Counted from the first letter of the stretch, positions 1 to 5,941 are shown. The stretch is 9,673 nt of DNA from Eubacteriales Family XIII. Incertae Sedis bacterium (GCA_031280075.1 JAITHG010000112.1:1-9673); one strand, 5' to 3'. The notes: a model not told the origin generated them from the sequence alone. Numbers and translations are program-made.

Positions 1-125
1 GAAACGAAAGTGCAGAGAAATGGAATTCTCATGATGGATAATAGAAATATGTTGCTAGGTTGGGACTCTGGCGTGCAGCACGGCACCCTCTGAAGCGCCC
101 ATAGAAAAGAAATGGAAAACGACAG

Positions 126-154
126 TTGAAATGCCCGCGTCTTTCTGTTATCCT
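126..154 (+). promoter_or_regulatory. Predicted sigma-A-type promoter of the tRNA-Gly gene
   Basis: A -35 hexamer TTGAAA (126-131) and a -10 hexamer TATCCT (149-154) are separated by 17 bases. They match the consensus at five and four of six positions. Transcription would start near 161, about 30 bases before the tRNA, which suits a stand-alone tRNA transcript. The placement supports the call, but the -10 is imperfect. Confidence 0.55.
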
Positions 155-189
155 TAGGAAGCGGCTTGCGCACAAATGACGCGAATTGC

Positions 190-263
190 GCGGGCGTAGT
201 TCAATGGCAGAACACCAGCTTCCCAAGCTGGATACGAGGGTTCGATTCCCTTCGCCCGCTCCA
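190..263 (+). tRNA. tRNA-Gly (anticodon CCC), CCA encoded
   Basis: The sequence folds into a complete cloverleaf. The acceptor stem GCGGGCG (190-196) pairs with CGCCCGC (253-259), followed by discriminator T260 and an encoded CCA (261-263). The D arm is GTTC/GAAC. The anticodon stem CCAGC/GCTGG encloses the loop TTCCCAA with anticodon CCC, which reads the glycine codon GGG. The T arm has the standard TTCGATT loop. The gene stands alone, with a promoter upstream and an intrinsic terminator directly downstream. Gly(CCC) is usually a second glycine tRNA beside GCC and UCC types and suits a GC-rich genome that uses GGG. Confidence 0.96.
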
Positions 264-271
264 ACTAAAGG

Positions 272-306
272 ACGCTGCAACTTCAACGGTTGCAGCGTTC
301 TTCTTT
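272..306 (+). terminator. Rho-independent terminator after tRNA-Gly
   Basis: A perfect 10-bp stem, ACGCTGCAAC (272-281) with GTTGCAGCGT (289-298), encloses a 7-base loop. It is followed by the T-rich tail TCTTCTTT (299-306). It begins nine bases after the CCA end, so it should end the tRNA transcript. Confidence 0.85.
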
Positions 307-413
307 GCCCTTGCGAATTTCCAGATTCGCCGTACGCGATAACTTAAAAGGTGATCAGCCAAGCCCGTATCAATCGTGTACACTGTAATATGTCATGAAA
401 AGGAGGTCTCAAG

Positions 414-509
414 ATGGAGAAGGCATTCAAGATTATCGGATTGGTGCTGTTTTGGATTGTAGTGGGGTTTGTGTCGCTTTTCAAAGAGCTGATGAGGGGC
501 ATAAAGTAA
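414..509 (+). CDS. Small single-span membrane protein, 31 aa, unrecognised
   Basis: An ATG at 414 opens a 31-codon frame ending in TAA. It is preceded by AAGGAGGT (400-407), an almost complete anti-16S match, 7 bases from the start. The product begins MEKAFK, has an uninterrupted hydrophobic stretch at about residues 7-23 (IIGLVLFWIVVGFVSLF), then a short basic tail containing KELMRGIK. This predicts one transmembrane helix with charged flanks. A GC-rich hairpin begins right after the stop, giving a compact gene-like unit. No strong promoter is visible; TACACT at 379-384 is a possible -10 without a good -35. I do not recognise the family. Small membrane regulators, bacteriocin-like peptides and type I toxins share this general look, and nothing here separates them. 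Confidence 0.6.
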   Translation: MEKAFKIIGLVLFWIVVGFVSLFKELMRGIK

Positions 510-539
510 GCCCCCCGTCAAGGTCAAAAAGCGGGGGGC
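510..539. terminator. GC-rich hairpin between convergent genes, probable bidirectional terminator
   Basis: GCCCCCCG (510-517) pairs perfectly with CGGGGGGC (532-539) around a 14-base loop. It starts one base after the small ORF's stop codon and lies 31 bases beyond the stop of the exporter gene read from the other strand. The tail on the minus strand (TTACTTTAT) is more U-rich than the plus-strand tail (GTGGATTCTG), so it may work better for the exporter operon. Neither tail is a clean U-tract. Confidence 0.6.
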
Positions 540-570
540 GTGGATTCTGTTTGCACGGCAGGAAGCCGAC

Positions 571-2424
571 CTACGCAGCCGGCTCGAACTGGCTGTTGTA
601 AAGGTCGGCGTAGAATCCGTCCTGAGCCAGCAGCTCCTCGTGCGTCCCGCTCTCGATGATGTCACCGTCCTTCATCACGAGGATGAGGTCAGCGTTCTTG
701 ATGGTGGAGAGGCGGTGGGCGATGACAAAGGATGTCCGCCCTTCCGTCAGCTGATCCATCGCCTTCTGGATGAGCAGTTCGGTGCGGGTGTCCACGCTGC
801 TGGTCGCCTCGTCCAGGATGAGCATGGGCGCGTTCTGGATCATGGCGCGCGCGATGGTGACGAGCTGCTTCTGTCCCTGCGACAGGCTGGCCTTGTCGTC
901 CAGCGGCGTGTCGTAGCCCTTCGGCAGAGTGCGGATGAAGTGGTGGAGCCCCACCGCCTTGCATGCGGACTCCACTTCTTCGTCGCTCACATCCTCCTTG
1001 CAGTAGACGATGTTCTCCTTTATGGTTCCCTCGAAGAGCCAAGTGTCCTGCAAAACCATGCCGAACTGCTCGTGGACGTTTTCGCGCCGAACCTCGCTCT
1101 GGGGGACCCCGTCCAGCAAAATCTCGCCACCGTCCGGCTCGTAGAAGCGCATGAGGAGGTTGACCATCGTCGTCTTCCCCGCGCCGGTCGGACCGACGAT
1201 GGCGACCTTCTGCCCCGCCTTGACCGTTGCCGAAAAATCGTGTATGACCGTCTTCTCCGGCGTGTAGCCGAATTTCACATGGCGAAATTCCACATCGCCC
1301 TTCAGCCCGTCGAGGCATCTTTCCTTCCCGCTTTCGTCGGGCAGTTCCTCTTCTTCGAAAAACTCGAACACCCGCTCGCTGGCGGCGGCTGTCCTCTGCA
1401 TGTTCTGGAATGCCTGTGCAATCTGGGAGAGGGGCTGGGTGAACAGGCGCACATACAGCATGAAGGCGACGATCACGCCAAAGCTGATGACCCCGTCCAT
1501 GGCGAGCGCCGCGCCGACTACGCAGACCGCCACATAGCCCAAGTTTCCGATGAACATCATCAGCGGCATCATCAGCCCGGACATGAACTGGCTTTTCCAC
1601 CCGCTCACGTAGAGGTTGTGGTTGACCTGCTCGAAGACGCGCTTTGCCTCCTTGCCTCCGTTGTATGCCTTGACGACACTATGTCCGGAATAGACTTCCT
1701 CCACGTGACCGTTGGCATCGCCCAGATCCTTCTGCTGCTGCACGAAGTATCTCTGGGACTTCGCCATGATGACTGCCAAGACCGCAAACCCGAGGATGCT
1801 CGAGCCTATAGCGGTAAGCGCCATAAGCCAGTTGTTGTAAAACATCATAATGCCTGCCCCGAAGATCATCGTGACCGAAGTCACCAAGTTGCCGATGCTC
1901 TGGTTCATGGTCATGCCGATGGTGTCCACGTCGTTCGTGACACGGCTGAGCACGTCGCCGTAGCTCACCTTATCGAAATAACGGAGTGGCAGACGGTTGA
2001 TCTTCTGGGAGATGCCGGTGCGCAGGTTCCTGCTGATCTTTTGCGTGACCGTCGCCATCATGTAGCTTTGGATGAAGCTGAGAAGCGCCGACCCCGCGTA
2101 GAAGCCGACCAGCAGGAAGGCGATGCCGGTCACTGTGTCGAAGTCGATTGCACCCAAGGTGGGCTTCCCATCCACGATGGCAGGCAGCCCCAGCAAAATT
2201 GCGTCGGTCATCTCCTTCAGCTTGTCAGGTCCTATGATCTGCAGCACCGTGCCGATGGCTGCCAAGATGAGGGCTGCGACGACAACGGGCAGGTAGTTCC
2301 TGCAGTAGGCGATGAGCTTGCCCCATGTCTCTTTGAAATTCTTGGGCTTTTCCACTGCCGCGCCCATGCCTCCGGGACCGCCCATCGGCGGCCCGGTACG
2401 TCTGTTCCGGGTTCGTTCACTCAT
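571..2424 (-). CDS. ABC exporter half-transporter, catalytic partner (YfiC/LmrD-like)
   Basis: This 617-residue protein fuses an exporter transmembrane domain (about residues 40-345, six hydrophobic spans) to a nucleotide-binding domain. Motifs are Walker A GPTGAGKT (411-418), Q-loop Q459, signature LSQGQ (514-518), Walker B ending LILDE with catalytic E539, and switch H570. The hydrolytic residues are intact, but the signature is LSQGQ rather than LSGGQ. That is expected of the subunit supplying the altered signature to the degenerate site of a heterodimeric exporter. The Gly/Pro/Met-rich N-terminus followed by VEKPKNFKET is typical of YfiC-like proteins. The ATG overlaps the upstream gene's stop by one base (TAATG), with AGGAGGAG (2433-2440) eight bases before it, so translation is probably coupled. 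It should act in the inner membrane as an efflux pump with its neighbour. The substrate cannot be read from sequence; drugs or lipids are usual for the family. Confidence 0.95.
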   Translation of the reverse strand: MSERTRNRRTGPPMGGPGGMGAAVEKPKNFKETWGKLIAYCRNYLPVVVAALILAAIGTVLQIIGPDKLKEMTDAILLGLPAIVDGKPTLGAIDFDTVTGIAFLLVGFYAGSALLSFIQSYMMATVTQKISRNLRTGISQKINRLPLRYFDKVSYGDVLSRVTNDVDTIGMTMNQSIGNLVTSVTMIFGAGIMMFYNNWLMALTAIGSSILGFAVLAVIMAKSQRYFVQQQKDLGDANGHVEEVYSGHSVVKAYNGGKEAKRVFEQVNHNLYVSGWKSQFMSGLMMPLMMFIGNLGYVAVCVVGAALAMDGVISFGVIVAFMLYVRLFTQPLSQIAQAFQNMQRTAAASERVFEFFEEEELPDESGKERCLDGLKGDVEFRHVKFGYTPEKTVIHDFSATVKAGQKVAIVGPTGAGKTTMVNLLMRFYEPDGGEILLDGVPQSEVRRENVHEQFGMVLQDTWLFEGTIKENIVYCKEDVSDEEVESACKAVGLHHFIRTLPKGYDTPLDDKASLSQGQKQLVTIARAMIQNAPMLILDEATSSVDTRTELLIQKAMDQLTEGRTSFVIAHRLSTIKNADLILVMKDGDIIESGTHEELLAQDGFYADLYNSQFEPAA

Positions 2425-4181
2425 TATGCCAGCTCCTCCTCGCTCAATTGGCTCATCGCAATCTGCCTGTAAACCTCGCAGGACAGCAGTAGCTCACGGT
2501 GCCTGCCTTTCCCCACGACCCTGCCCTCGTCCAAGACGATGATCTGGTCGGCATCCATGATCGTTCCGATGCGCTGGGCGACGATCATGCTCGTGACCCC
2601 TGCCGTCTCCTTCTTCAGCACGCTGCGCAGGATCCGATCCGTCTTGTAGTCCAGCGCAGAGAATGAATCGTCGAAGAGGTAGAGCTCTGGTTTCCGGCAC
2701 ACGGCGCGGGCGATGGCAAGCCGCTGCTTCTGCCCGCCTGACACATTCGATCCGCCCTGGGAGACATCTGCCTCGTAGCCGCCTTCCATGCCTTCTACAA
2801 ATTCCTTGCCCTGCGCGATGGCGACCGCCTGCCGAACCTCTTCTTCCGAAAACCCATCCCCGCCGTTGTCTCCATATGCCACATTGGAGGTAACCGTCCC
2901 CCGGAACAGCACTGCCCGTTGCGGCACGTAGCCGATCTTGTTGTGCAGTGCCTCCTGCGCGTAGTCCCGCACGTTCACCCCGTCGACCAAGATTTCGCCC
3001 TCCGTCGCGTCGAAGAAGCGCGGCACTAGGTTCAGGAGGGTGGACTTTCCGCTGCCGGTCGAGCCGATGAAAGCGACGGTCTCGCCCTGCCGGACGGTGA
3101 AGCTCACGTCCTCCAGCACGTAGTCCGCCGCGTCGGGGTACTTGAAGCTGACGTGGCGAAAGGCGACTTCCCCGCGCATGCCAGGTGCCCCTTCCGTCTT
3201 CGCGCCGTCGAGGATCGTGGGCTCTGTGTCCAGAACCTCGTTGATACGCTTTGCGGAGACGCTGGCGCGGGGCATCAGGACAAAGATCATGACCAGCATC
3301 ATGAAGGACATGATGACCTGCATGGCATAGCTCGAAAAGACGACCATGTTGGAGAACAGCGTCAGCTTGTCCGTGAGCGCAGCGGCATCAATCAAGTATG
3401 CACCGATCCAGTAGATGGCGAGCGACAGCCCGCTCATGATGATTGTCATGACCGGCATCATGACAGCCATGGCACGGCTGGTGAACAGCTGCGTGTCCGT
3501 CAATTCTTTATTGGCGGTCTCGAACTTCCGCTCCTGGTAGTCCTCGGCGTTGTACGCACGCACCACGCGCAGACCGGTCAGGTTTTCGCGGGTGACGCGG
3601 TTCATGTTGTCGATCAGAGCCTGCATCTTCCGGAACTTCGGCATCACGAAAACCAGCAGGATGCCGATCATTACGATCATGACGGCGACAGCCGCACCGG
3701 TTGCCATCGTCCATTCAAAGCCCTTGCCCGCGATTTTCGTGATCGCCCACACCGCCGTGATCGGCGCTTTGACGACCAGCATCAGCCCCATCGTCAGCAC
3801 CATCTGGATCTGCGTGATGTCGTTGGTGGAGCGGGTGATCAGGCTGTCGGTCGAAAACCGGTTGATCTCCTCCATCGAGAAAGACTCCACCCTGTCGAAC
3901 AGTCGGCTCCGCAACTGCATGGAGAACGTAGCAGCGATCCGTGCGGCGAAAAATCCGACGACGACCGCAGCAGCCAGGCTCCCGAGGGTGCAGAGCAGCA
4001 TCTTCCCCCCTGCCATCCAGATGTCGCCCATGGCGCTGCCTGGGGTCTGCGTCAGGACGGTGATCTCCTGCATGTATTCCGGCGATCTCAGATCCAGCCA
4101 GACCTGTGCCACGATGAAAGCCAGGCTGACGAGGGCGAGCAGCCACTCCCGTGGCTTGAGATACTTGAGTATTTTTATCAT
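2424..4181 (-). CDS. ABC exporter half-transporter, degenerate-NBD partner (YfiB/LmrC-like)
   Basis: With the start chosen here the product is 585 residues. Six hydrophobic spans lie at about 13-31, 61-81, 128-147, 160-180, 241-263 and 279-302, followed by an ATPase domain. Walker A is GSTGSGKS (373-380), Q-loop Q421, and the signature is a canonical VSGGQ (480-484). Walker B reads LFDDSF, so the catalytic Glu is Asp (D505), and the switch His is Gln (Q536, in VAQR). The same Glu-to-Asp and His-to-Gln pair is known from degenerate subunits of heterodimeric exporters such as TM287, so this is a functional asymmetry and not decay. The paired active site should combine this subunit's LSGGQ-type signature with the partner's Walker motifs. 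An ATG three codons upstream (4190) is less likely because the ribosome binding site abuts it. A palindromic operator lies just upstream of the ribosome binding site. Confidence 0.95.
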   Translation of the reverse strand: MIKILKYLKPREWLLALVSLAFIVAQVWLDLRSPEYMQEITVLTQTPGSAMGDIWMAGGKMLLCTLGSLAAAVVVGFFAARIAATFSMQLRSRLFDRVESFSMEEINRFSTDSLITRSTNDITQIQMVLTMGLMLVVKAPITAVWAITKIAGKGFEWTMATGAAVAVMIVMIGILLVFVMPKFRKMQALIDNMNRVTRENLTGLRVVRAYNAEDYQERKFETANKELTDTQLFTSRAMAVMMPVMTIIMSGLSLAIYWIGAYLIDAAALTDKLTLFSNMVVFSSYAMQVIMSFMMLVMIFVLMPRASVSAKRINEVLDTEPTILDGAKTEGAPGMRGEVAFRHVSFKYPDAADYVLEDVSFTVRQGETVAFIGSTGSGKSTLLNLVPRFFDATEGEILVDGVNVRDYAQEALHNKIGYVPQRAVLFRGTVTSNVAYGDNGGDGFSEEEVRQAVAIAQGKEFVEGMEGGYEADVSQGGSNVSGGQKQRLAIARAVCRKPELYLFDDSFSALDYKTDRILRSVLKKETAGVTSMIVAQRIGTIMDADQIIVLDEGRVVGKGRHRELLLSCEVYRQIAMSQLSEEELA

Positions 4182-4189
4182 GCAAGACA

Positions 4190-4195
4190 TCCTTT
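4190..4195 (-). promoter_or_regulatory. Ribosome binding site that sets the start of the first exporter gene
   Basis: On the minus strand AAAGGA is followed by 8 bases and then the ATG at 4181. The same AAAGGA overlaps the upstream in-frame ATG at 4190, leaving no spacing. The ATG at 4181 is therefore the more probable start, giving MIKILKYLKPREW as the N-terminus. Confidence 0.6.
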
Positions 4196-4203
4196 CTATT
4201 TCT

Positions 4204-4222
4204 AGGGTTCATATTGAACCCT
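4204..4222. promoter_or_regulatory. Predicted MarR operator upstream of the exporter genes
   Basis: This is a perfect 19-bp interrupted palindrome, AGGGTTCA-TAT-TGAACCCT. Its core GGTTCA-N3-TGAACC is identical to the site at 4811-4825 in the marR promoter. It sits directly upstream of the ribosome binding site of the first exporter gene. I infer that the MarR protein encoded next door binds it, blocking either an exporter promoter or read-through from marR. A weak -10 (TATAGG, minus strand, 4236-4241) lies upstream but has no good -35, so the promoter it would control is uncertain. Confidence 0.75.
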
Positions 4223-4240
4223 ATTCGGTGTTGAGCCTAT

Positions 4241-4266
4241 AAAATGCAGACTTCAGGCAGTCTGCA
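4241..4266 (-). terminator. Hairpin between marR and the exporter genes, possible terminator or attenuator
   Basis: Read on the minus strand, TGCAGACT and AGTCTGCA form a perfect 8-bp stem (4259-4266 with 4245-4252) around a 6-base loop, followed by TTTTAT. It lies about 30 bases after the marR stop. The stem is short with moderate GC content and the U-run is brief, so termination would probably be partial. It could lower exporter expression relative to marR or separate two transcription units. Confidence 0.45.
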
Positions 4267-4296
4267 CACGATTTGGTCAGGCCGGCTCTGGGCGAC

Positions 4297-4761
4297 CTAC
4301 CGGTTTGGCGGGCGGTCACAGCAAAACGCTTCGTGAGGTGCGTTTCGATGGGCGATTTCGAAGAAGCGCATGATCAGCCGAATGAGTTCCGACGCGTCCT
4401 GTTCGCCCATCTCTTCCAGCACAGCGAGCAGGTGCCCCCGCAGTTGCCGCTGCGTGTCCTCTGCGCGCTCGCGTCCTGCCTCCGTGAGGATGACCAGGAT
4501 GTTGCGACGGTTGGAGGGGTCGATCTCCCGGCAGATATGGTTTTTCTGCTGGAGCTTTCCGAGCACTGCGGAAATGCGGGACGTGCTGCTGTGGAGCGCC
4601 TCGCTCAGTTCGGTGGGCGTGACAGGGGTCTCCTTCTCCTGCAGGTATTTCAGAACGAACAGTTCGCCCTTCGCGGAGCGGTGGAGCTCTTCCATGAAAT
4701 TGCCCTGCTTCATCATCAGACGCTCGAACGCGTCTGCCAACTCTTCTATGCGGTTGCCCAA
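4297..4761 (-). CDS. MarR-family transcriptional regulator, probable repressor of marR and the exporter
   Basis: This 154-residue protein has the MarR layout: an N-terminal dimerisation helix (about 3-30), a winged helix-turn-helix (about 31-95) and a C-terminal dimerisation helix (about 96-140). The HTH runs VTPTELSEALHSSTSRISAV (47-66). The wing DPSNRRNILVILTEAG (81-96) matches the family pattern DxxxRR...LTxxG. The start is TTG (4759-4761), with GGAGG (4772-4776) ten bases upstream; no in-frame ATG lies upstream, and an out-of-frame ATG there hits a stop after ten codons. A strong promoter and a palindromic operator lie upstream, and the same operator recurs before the exporter genes, implying autoregulation and exporter control. 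The C-terminus has adjacent cysteines (C147, C148), and C77 lies just before the wing. These could sense thiols or oxidants, but that is speculative and small-molecule binding is equally possible. Confidence 0.93.
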   Translation of the reverse strand: MGNRIEELADAFERLMMKQGNFMEELHRSAKGELFVLKYLQEKETPVTPTELSEALHSSTSRISAVLGKLQQKNHICREIDPSNRRNILVILTEAGRERAEDTQRQLRGHLLAVLEEMGEQDASELIRLIMRFFEIAHRNAPHEAFCCDRPPNR

Positions 4762-4771
4762 TGCCGTCGTG

Positions 4772-4776
4772 CCTCC
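4772..4776 (-). promoter_or_regulatory. Ribosome binding site supporting the TTG start of marR
   Basis: GGAGG on the minus strand lies 10 bases before the TTG at 4761. The spacing is somewhat long, but no other in-frame start precedes the conserved N-terminal helix. Confidence 0.5.
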
Positions 4777-4810
4777 ATGTGCATGCGGTGGTGTGCCCTT
4801 GTGTGAGCCG

Positions 4811-4825
4811 GGTTCATTGTGAACC
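4811..4825. promoter_or_regulatory. Predicted MarR operator at the marR transcription start
   Basis: GGTTCA-TTG-TGAACC is a perfect 15-bp interrupted palindrome with the same arms and spacer length as the site at 4204-4222. It begins about 8 bases downstream of the marR -10 hexamer, so it would overlap or directly follow the expected transcription start near 4827. Binding there would block initiation, fitting negative autoregulation. Confidence 0.75.
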
Positions 4826-4833
4826 GTGTTAAT

Positions 4834-4861
4834 AGTATAACATGGTTTACTTTTATGTCAA
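4834..4861 (-). promoter_or_regulatory. Strong promoter for marR, -35 inside the end of the phosphodiesterase gene
   Basis: On the minus strand a consensus -35 TTGACA (4856-4861) and a -10 TATACT (4834-4839) are 16 bases apart. The -10 is preceded by TGT, making an extended -10 (TGTTATACT). The TTGACA hexamer is also the last two codons (Leu-Thr) of the upstream gene, followed by its TAA stop. This is the best promoter match in the window. Confidence 0.85.
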
Positions 4862-5659
4862 GCGAGCGATCCCAAAGAAGTCGCCTGCCTCCTCCATGTG
4901 CTTTCGGAGGTTCTCGATGTTCTCGAAGATGATGTTGTCGCAGTACTTGAGGGCGCGCTCGATGTCCTCTTTCGTCTGGACAGTCCAGCCGAGGACAGGG
5001 AGGCCGAGTTCGTCGCGGAAGCTCGCGATGCGGCGATTCGGAAAACTGCCGATCTCGAAGGAGATGAAGTCTGGCTTCGCGATGAAGAAAAGCCGCGCGT
5101 TGCGCACAGCCTCCTTTTTCAGGAACATGAGCCTGAGATCCTCGAACTTCGAGGACAGCAGCCCGCAGAAGATAGACGGGTCGATTTTCTTCACTTGGCG
5201 CACGGCGAGCGGATTGAAGGACTGAACCGCGTATGAACCGTCGTAGCCGCTGAGCATGTCGCAGACGACACGTTCGATGCCCTTTGAGCCACGGTTGCGC
5301 TTGATCTCGACGAGAATGGGAACCGCGCCACCCACGAAGTGCAGGAATTCGGCGAGCGTCGGGATGCCGTATTCTGTCCCCTCGAGCCGAAGCCCCCGTA
5401 GGTCTTTGTGCCGCAAGCGCGTGAGGCGCTTCTTGACTCCTGTCATGCGCAGCAGGTTGTCGTCGTGGAACAGGACGGGGACACCGTCCTGCGTCAGCTG
5501 CACATCGATCTCGATGGAGCAGCCCGCCTGCATGGCAGCCGCGTAGGCAGGCATGGAGTTTTCGGGGATGCCATCGCCATAAAGCCCCCTATGCGCGATG
5601 GGTCGCGAGAGGATCCGTTCCCGGTTCTGTGCTTTCTTGTGTTCTCTCTGCCTTATCAT
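4853..5659 (-). CDS. Cytoplasmic glycerophosphodiester phosphodiesterase (GDPD family)
   Basis: This 268-residue protein hydrolyses glycerophosphodiesters, derived from phospholipid head groups, to sn-glycerol-3-phosphate and an alcohol. The family motifs are present in order: AHRG with H23 and R24, PENS with E33, the metal ligands E50 and D52 in EIDV, FHDD with catalytic-type H65, and VEIK with E118. Later conserved pieces QSFNP (146-150) and GWTVQT (224-229) also fit. There is no signal peptide or membrane segment, and the length is close to UgpQ-type cytoplasmic enzymes. No glycerol-3-phosphate transporter lies nearby. The ATG at 5659 has no ribosome binding site at normal distance; a GGAG lies 18 bases upstream with a small inverted repeat between. 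The gene reads into marR on the same strand with no visible terminator, so some co-transcription with the exporter operon is possible. Confidence 0.93.
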   Translation of the reverse strand: MIRQREHKKAQNRERILSRPIAHRGLYGDGIPENSMPAYAAAMQAGCSIEIDVQLTQDGVPVLFHDDNLLRMTGVKKRLTRLRHKDLRGLRLEGTEYGIPTLAEFLHFVGGAVPILVEIKRNRGSKGIERVVCDMLSGYDGSYAVQSFNPLAVRQVKKIDPSIFCGLLSSKFEDLRLMFLKKEAVRNARLFFIAKPDFISFEIGSFPNRRIASFRDELGLPVLGWTVQTKEDIERALKYCDNIIFENIENLRKHMEEAGDFFGIARLT

Positions 5660-5826
5660 AATGTAAAGAGTTTACCGCTCCAGGCGGGCGAATACAAGTT
5701 CACTGACGTAAAAAAAAGATGTAAATCGGATTAAATTGGCTGAAGGCAGGTGCGCAGGCTTGCGCGATGCGTGCGTTTGGCAAGCACCATCGCCGAATGT
5801 TCCACTCCCGACACTGCTGATTTTTC

Positions 5827-5856
5827 TTGCGCGGCGGGCATGTTTTCCTGTACAAT
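5827..5856 (+). promoter_or_regulatory. Weak candidate promoter for the sensor-kinase gene
   Basis: A -10 TACAAT (5851-5856), five of six to consensus, follows a poor -35 TTGCGC (5827-5832) at 18 bases. The -10 lies in the short palindrome TACAATTGTA. Transcription would start near 5863 and leave a leader of about 79 bases. Confidence 0.35.
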
Positions 5857-5907
5857 TGTATTGTTGTCGGCGTAAGATATTGGGTCTTGCATGACAACGC
5901 TGAGGGG

Positions 5908-5941
5908 TTCCCTAGGAGACGAAGGAACAGGGAATTAGGGA
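5908..5941 (+). promoter_or_regulatory. Leader segment able to pair with the kinase ribosome binding site
   Basis: The ribosome binding site is AGGGAA (5929-5934), 7 bases before the TTG start. Upstream, TTCCCT (5908-5913) is its exact complement, and TCCCTA (5909-5914) is also complementary to TAGGGA (5936-5941) abutting the start. Either pairing would hide the start region and limit translation. The competing pair GTTCC/GGAAC (5907-5911 with 5924-5928) would leave it free. I see the complementarity directly; a regulatory role is inferred. Confidence 0.3.

Larger units (their letters stand above)
5660..5941. other. Divergent intergenic region between the phosphodiesterase and sensor-kinase genes
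   Basis: This 282-base stretch separates two divergently transcribed genes. I see a candidate plus-strand promoter (5827-5856), an inverted repeat GTAAA-GAG-TTTAC (5663-5675) next to the phosphodiesterase start, an A8 run at 5710-5717, and complementary segments in the kinase leader (5863-5898 and 5908-5941). I found no convincing promoter for the phosphodiesterase, no RNA gene and no coding sequence I would defend. A minus-strand open frame of 65 codons lacks any protein-like pattern. Confidence 0.5.

Noticed and set aside
1..93. Plus-strand open frame entering from the left edge and ending at TGA (91-93)
   Set aside because: It is only 30 codons, its composition is unlike the neighbouring genes and there is no recognisable motif. 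It could be the tail of an upstream gene, but I cannot support that.
16..117. Direct repeat AGAAATGGAA at 16-25 and 108-117
   Set aside because: Ten bases in AT-rich flanking DNA with no further similarity around it; probably chance.
190..263. tRNA-Gly as an attachment site of an integrated element
   Set aside because: No integrase, no repeated copy of the tRNA 3' end and no change in gene character downstream. Its native terminator follows directly.
29..286. Minus-strand open frame of 85 codons across the tRNA-Gly region
   Set aside because: It is the antisense of the tRNA gene. Peptides of this kind (GEGNRTLVSSLG pattern) are a familiar false prediction opposite tRNA genes, and no ribosome binding site supports it.
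201..383. Minus-strand open frame of 60 codons giving an RRESNPRIQLGK-type peptide
   Set aside because: Another antisense tRNA artefact that also crosses the terminator hairpin.
640..2472. Plus-strand open frame of about 610 codons opposite the second exporter gene
   Set aside because: It is antisense to a clear ABC transporter, rich in His/Asp/Arg as expected of a complementary GC-rich frame, and has no family motif or ribosome binding site.
4181..4190. Upstream ATG (4190) as start of the first exporter gene
   Set aside because: The only ribosome binding site overlaps this ATG, leaving no spacing. The ATG at 4181 is 8 bases away and fits better.
3153..4205. Plus-strand open frame of about 350 codons opposite the first exporter gene
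   Set aside because: A complementary-frame artefact of the same kind, dominated by His, Asp and Gln.
4749..4779. ATG at 4779 as an alternative marR start
   Set aside because: It is out of frame with marR and reaches a stop after ten codons. Only the TTG at 4761 gives the full regulator.
5222..5239. Two TGAACC half-sites in the phosphodiesterase gene as a third MarR operator
   Set aside because: They are direct repeats within coding sequence and do not form the inverted GGTTCA-N3-TGAACC arrangement.
5700..5897. Minus-strand open frame of 65 codons upstream of the phosphodiesterase
   Set aside because: No ribosome binding site, no domain-like pattern and Cys/Arg-rich composition. It overlaps the likely kinase promoter and leader.
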